Source: Burkholderia sp. Ax-1724 (lineage in GTDB: Bacteria; Pseudomonadota; Gammaproteobacteria; Burkholderiales; Burkholderiaceae). Taken from it: a stretch of 64,000 nt of DNA. The DNA lies in assembly GCF_011752995.1 (NCBI RefSeq), contig NZ_VWWL01000002.1, positions 62,001-126,000 on the forward strand, in the 5' to 3' direction. Of this stretch, positions 61,159 to 64,000 are shown one piece after another. The notes beneath the pieces were generated by a model that saw only the letters and a list, made by a program, of their open reading frames with translations, made no database searches and was not told the origin of the DNA. A program made the position numbers and the translations under genes. How positions within the stretch are numbered: the stretch's first letter is position 1; the number at the start of each line of letters is the position of its first letter.

Positions 61159-62709
61159 TCAGTTGATGCGCCGCTCCGCGCCTTGCCAATACTGTTCGCG
61201 CACGATCTTGCGCGCGATCTTGCCGCTCGCGTTGCGCGGCAGTTCCGCGACGAAACTGATCGAGCGCGGCAGCTTGTAGTCGGCGAGCAGGCTGCGGCAA
61301 TGCTCGACCAGCGCGTCCTGATTCGCCGTACGTTGCGGCTTGAGCACCACCGCCGCTTTCACGCCCTCGCCCCAACGCTCGTCGGGCACGCTGAACACAC
61401 AGGCTTCGAGCACGTCGGGATGCTGATAGAGCACGGCCTCGACCTCGGTCGGATAAACGTTGAAGCCGCCCGAAACGATCATGTCTTTCTTGCGGTCGAC
61501 CAGATACAGGTAACCGTCTTCATCGGTGCGCGCGAGATCGCCCGTCATCAGCCAGCCGTTCACGAGCACTTCGGCCGTGAGGTCGGGCGCGCCCCAGTAG
61601 CCCTTGAAAACGTCCTCGCCGCGCACCGCAATCTCGCCGACTTCGCCCGCCGCCAGCGGCCGCCCGTCTTCGCCCAGCACGCACACTTCGGTCTCGCCCA
61701 TCGGCCGCCCGCACGAGGCGAGACGTTCCGGCCGCTGCGCAATCGCATACGCGTGGTCCGCAATCGTGAGACGCGTGACGCCCGAGGTCGATTCGCTCGC
61801 GCCATAGCCTTGCGAGAGAATCGGCCCGAAGCGCGCCCACGCTTCCTGAATGCGCGCGGGAGCCATCGGCGCGGCGCCATACGAGAGCGACTTCAGCGCG
61901 CTCAGGTCGGTGTGCGCGAGCGCGGGCTCGTTGAGCAGCATGTTGATCATCGCCGGCACCATGAAGACGTGCGTGACGCGTAGCCGTTCGAGATCGGCGA
62001 GAAATTGCGCGGTCTCGAATGCGTCGAACAGCACGAGCGTGGCGCCGCAATAGAGAAACGGCTGCATGAGCATGCCCGACGCGTGCGTGATCGGCCCGAC
62101 GAGCGCGAGCCGGTCACCGGGGCGCGGCTGCGTGTCCATGCCAATCAGCAGCTTGCGCAGCGACGCCATGCGGTTGCCGTAGCTTTGCATCGCGGCCTTG
62201 ATCTTGCCGGTCGAACCCGACGAGAAATGCAGCACGGCGAGATCGTTCGCGTGACTGGCGAAATCGGGCGCGTGCGAGGCGGCCCGGCCCAACAGCGCTT
62301 CGTAATCGACATAGCCTTCGGCGCCGCCGATGGCGATGAACGTCTCGACGCTCGCAAAGCCCAGTGTGGCGCGCGTATAGCCCGTATAACCGCGGCCCGC
62401 GATCAGCACGCGCGGCGTGCAGTTTTCCACCACGTCCGACGCTTCGGCCGTCGTAAAGCGCGGATTGAGCGCCGCTTTCACGAGACCCGTCTTGTACAGC
62501 GCGCTTTCGATCTCGACCAGTTCCGTGCAGTTGCGCGACTGCACCGCCACGCGGTCGCCGCGTCGCAGACCAAGGGCGATAAGCGCGTGCGCAAGCTGGT
62601 TCGAGCGCGCCTCGAGTTGCCGGTAAGTGAGCGGGCGGTCGCGATGGATCACGGCGGGCACGTCACCCCAGAAGGCCGCCGCGCGCCGCAGAAAATACGG
62701 AAAGCTCAT
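61159..62709 (-). CDS. AMP-dependent acyl-CoA synthetase
   Basis: A 516-residue ANL-superfamily enzyme: LHFSSGSTGKIKA (ATP loop), SQGYGASESTSG (A5), LARTDEDGYLYLVDRKKDMIVSGGFNVYPTEVE (A7-A8 hinge) and RNASGKIARKIVRE with the adenylation Lys. It activates a fatty or related carboxylic acid. First gene of the minus-strand operon, ten bases before the dehydrogenase start, and divergent from a LysR gene 93 bases away. Confidence 0.92.
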   Translation of the reverse strand: MSFPYFLRRAAAFWGDVPAVIHRDRPLTYRQLEARSNQLAHALIALGLRRGDRVAVQSRNCTELVEIESALYKTGLVKAALNPRFTTAEASDVVENCTPRVLIAGRGYTGYTRATLGFASVETFIAIGGAEGYVDYEALLGRAASHAPDFASHANDLAVLHFSSGSTGKIKAAMQSYGNRMASLRKLLIGMDTQPRPGDRLALVGPITHASGMLMQPFLYCGATLVLFDAFETAQFLADLERLRVTHVFMVPAMINMLLNEPALAHTDLSALKSLSYGAAPMAPARIQEAWARFGPILSQGYGASESTSGVTRLTIADHAYAIAQRPERLASCGRPMGETEVCVLGEDGRPLAAGEVGEIAVRGEDVFKGYWGAPDLTAEVLVNGWLMTGDLARTDEDGYLYLVDRKKDMIVSGGFNVYPTEVEAVLYQHPDVLEACVFSVPDERWGEGVKAAVVLKPQRTANQDALVEHCRSLLADYKLPRSISFVAELPRNASGKIARKIVREQYWQGAERRIN

Positions 62710-62751
62710 TCAGGTCTCCAATGAATGTCGAGCCAGTGTGTAAGATATCGC

Positions 62752-62766
62752 TCATTCCCGCAATGA
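62752..62766. promoter_or_regulatory. Candidate LysR site in the divergent promoter
   Basis: TCATT-CCCGC-AATGA, a 15-bp palindrome containing a T-N13-A and T-N11-A-like spacing. It sits between the divergent synthetase and LysR genes, 43 bases from the former and 37 from the latter. Confidence 0.55.
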
Positions 62767-62802
62767 AGCGGTGGCTATAAACCCATAACCAAGGGGAATG
62801 GC

Positions 62803-63720
62803 ATGGAGACACGCGATCTGGACTATCTACTGGAAGTCCGTCGCTGCGGCAGCATCGGCAAGGCCGCGGAAGCACTCGGCATGAGTCAGCCCGCGCTGAC
62901 CAAAGCGATCAAGCGCATCGAGAATGAAGTGGGCCAGGCGGTGTTTCATCGCGGCCCGAACGGCGTCGCGCTCACGCCTGGCGGCGCGGTGTTCGTCGAG
63001 CGCGCGCAGCGTATCGCGCTCGAATACGAAGACGCGCTCAAGGAACTGCGCGCGATCCAGACCGGCGAGCAAGGCATTCTGCGCGTGGGCTATTCGCCCA
63101 CGGTGCCCGACTCGATCGTGCTGCGCGCCTGCCGGCAGTTGATGAACGAGCGCCCGGCCGCGCGGCTGCGTCTGCGGCGGCGGCTCGCGAACGACCTGTT
63201 CACGCTGATGAAGGCCGGCGAACTGGACATGGCCGTCGCGCCCGAGCCGCCGGACATGAGCAAGGAGTTCGACACGCTGCCGCTCTTTCGCGATCGTCTG
63301 CATGTGATGGCCGACGAATCGCACCCGCTGCACCGCAAGACGCGGCTCAGGCTGCACGATCTGGCGAATGAGGAATGGTTGCTGCCGGGCATGAACATCC
63401 CGCTGCGCCGCCAGGTGAACGACGCTTTTCGCCACCAGGGATTGCCTGAACCGGCGTTGCGGGTCGAAACGGACTTCGCGATTCCCGCGCTGCTCGAACT
63501 GGTGCGCGGCTCGCGCATGCTCTGCATCGCGGGCAATGCGACGGCCAACTCGCAGAGCGGAATCTTGCCTCTGAATGTCGACGAGACCGAGTTGAATCTC
63601 GCGCGCAACGTCGGCGCGGTGTTACGCACGGGCGGCTATGTCTCGCCGCTCGCGCAGCGGCTCGTGGAGTTGCTGCAACGCGCGCGGCCGCACGCGGGCC
63701 GGCTTGTGCCGATGGAGTGA
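62803..63720 (+). CDS. LysR-type regulator, probably of the alkyl-sulfate operon (SdsB-like role)
   Basis: A 305-residue LysR protein: METRDLDYLLEVRRCGSIGKAAEALGMSQPALTKAIKRIENEVG, then a typical effector domain. It is divergent from the synthetase-dehydrogenase-MFS-sulfatase operon, as sdsB is beside sdsA in Pseudomonas. The role is inferred from position. Confidence 0.87.
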   Translation: METRDLDYLLEVRRCGSIGKAAEALGMSQPALTKAIKRIENEVGQAVFHRGPNGVALTPGGAVFVERAQRIALEYEDALKELRAIQTGEQGILRVGYSPTVPDSIVLRACRQLMNERPAARLRLRRRLANDLFTLMKAGELDMAVAPEPPDMSKEFDTLPLFRDRLHVMADESHPLHRKTRLRLHDLANEEWLLPGMNIPLRRQVNDAFRHQGLPEPALRVETDFAIPALLELVRGSRMLCIAGNATANSQSGILPLNVDETELNLARNVGAVLRTGGYVSPLAQRLVELLQRARPHAGRLVPME

Positions 63721-63835
63721 GGTTGCGCGGTCGATTGCAAGCGGATATGCGATGGCAATGCGATCGGAAAACTAGCGGTGGTCTCGTGAACTGATTGAAC
63801 AGGCTGAACTGACCGGGTTGGCTGCAATACCCCCG

Positions 63836-64000
63836 TTATTCGCTACCCGCCCCCGGTGGCCGTGGAAGTACCAGAACCACCGAGAATCCACCAGACGGGG
63901 GCAACGCGAAATGCACGCTTCCCCCGTGAGCCTTCATCACCTCGTCGACGATCGCCAGCCCAAGCCCGGAACCCGCGCGCGTTCCCTGCCCCGTTTCGCC
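63836..64000 (-). CDS. Sensor histidine kinase, C-terminal fragment (cut by window end)
   Basis: The minus-strand frame reads GETGQGTRAGSGLGLAIVDEVMKAHGGSV, the G2 box and end of the HATPase_c domain, then FALPPSGGFSVVLVLPRP and a stop at 63836-63838. The rest of the kinase lies beyond the window. Confidence 0.9.
   Translation of the reverse strand, partial: GETGQGTRAGSGLGLAIVDEVMKAHGGSVHFALPPSGGFSVVLVLPRPPGAGSE

Overview
The window is GC-rich chromosomal DNA of a Gram-negative betaproteobacterium, most likely Burkholderia, Paraburkholderia or Caballeronia. The indications are two Gram-4-type 16-strand porins (signal peptides followed by QSSVTLYG), the density of catabolic operons with LysR, LacI, IclR, AraC and DeoR regulators, and the codon use. 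This is inference from protein style, not a species identification. No rRNA, tRNA or CRISPR array was seen.

Layout. 0-2.5 kb: nicotinamide salvage (nadV) and a PIN-domain toxin/antitoxin pair. 2.7-6.3 kb: a four-gene minus-strand cluster (TelA-like protein, unknown protein, two YbjQ-like proteins). 6.6-11 kb: an EthD protein and an atypical SDR, divergent from an MFS transporter and a VOC protein, with two mirror-image operator clusters between them. 11.4-20.1 kb: a catabolic operon of Fe-dependent alcohol dehydrogenase, HpcH/HpaI aldolase, a LeuC/LeuD-type hydro-lyase, a NitT/TauT-type ABC importer and a LysR regulator. 20.7-25.5 kb: a fused four-carbon-acid kinase/PdxA-like dehydrogenase, a porin and a DeoR regulator.

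25.5-29.9 kb and 50.7-52.6 kb are AT-richer accessory islands. They carry an IS4-type transposase remnant, a frameshifted surface-protein gene, and several copies of a two-gene unit. The first gene of the unit encodes a small L,D-transpeptidase-like protein of the Tlde1/DUF2778 type (a known type VI secretion effector family). The second, overlapping gene encodes a two-helix membrane protein that I propose is its immunity partner. One effector copy is intact and the others are frameshifted, truncated or reduced to their last codons. All five immunity-like genes are open, and two lie in a 504-bp tandem duplication. I regard this as the most interesting system in the window.

30.0-48.8 kb: a large sugar-acid/acyl-CoA catabolic region. 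It holds DenD and OtnK (tetronate catabolism), a FAH-family hydrolase, an AroE-like dehydrogenase, a CoA-transferase, two MaoC hydratases, an enoyl-CoA hydratase, two DUF4286-like paralogues, transporters, and LacI and IclR regulators. Four copies of an ACCGGT-centred palindrome mark a probable LacI regulon. 52.6-56.5 kb: gamma-glutamyltransferase lipoprotein, porin, BON-domain protein. 56.6-63.7 kb: a probable alkyl-sulfate degradation operon (SdsA-like sulfatase, MFS transporter, acyl-CoA dehydrogenase, acyl-CoA synthetase) with a divergent LysR gene. The right edge holds the C-terminus of a sensor histidine kinase.
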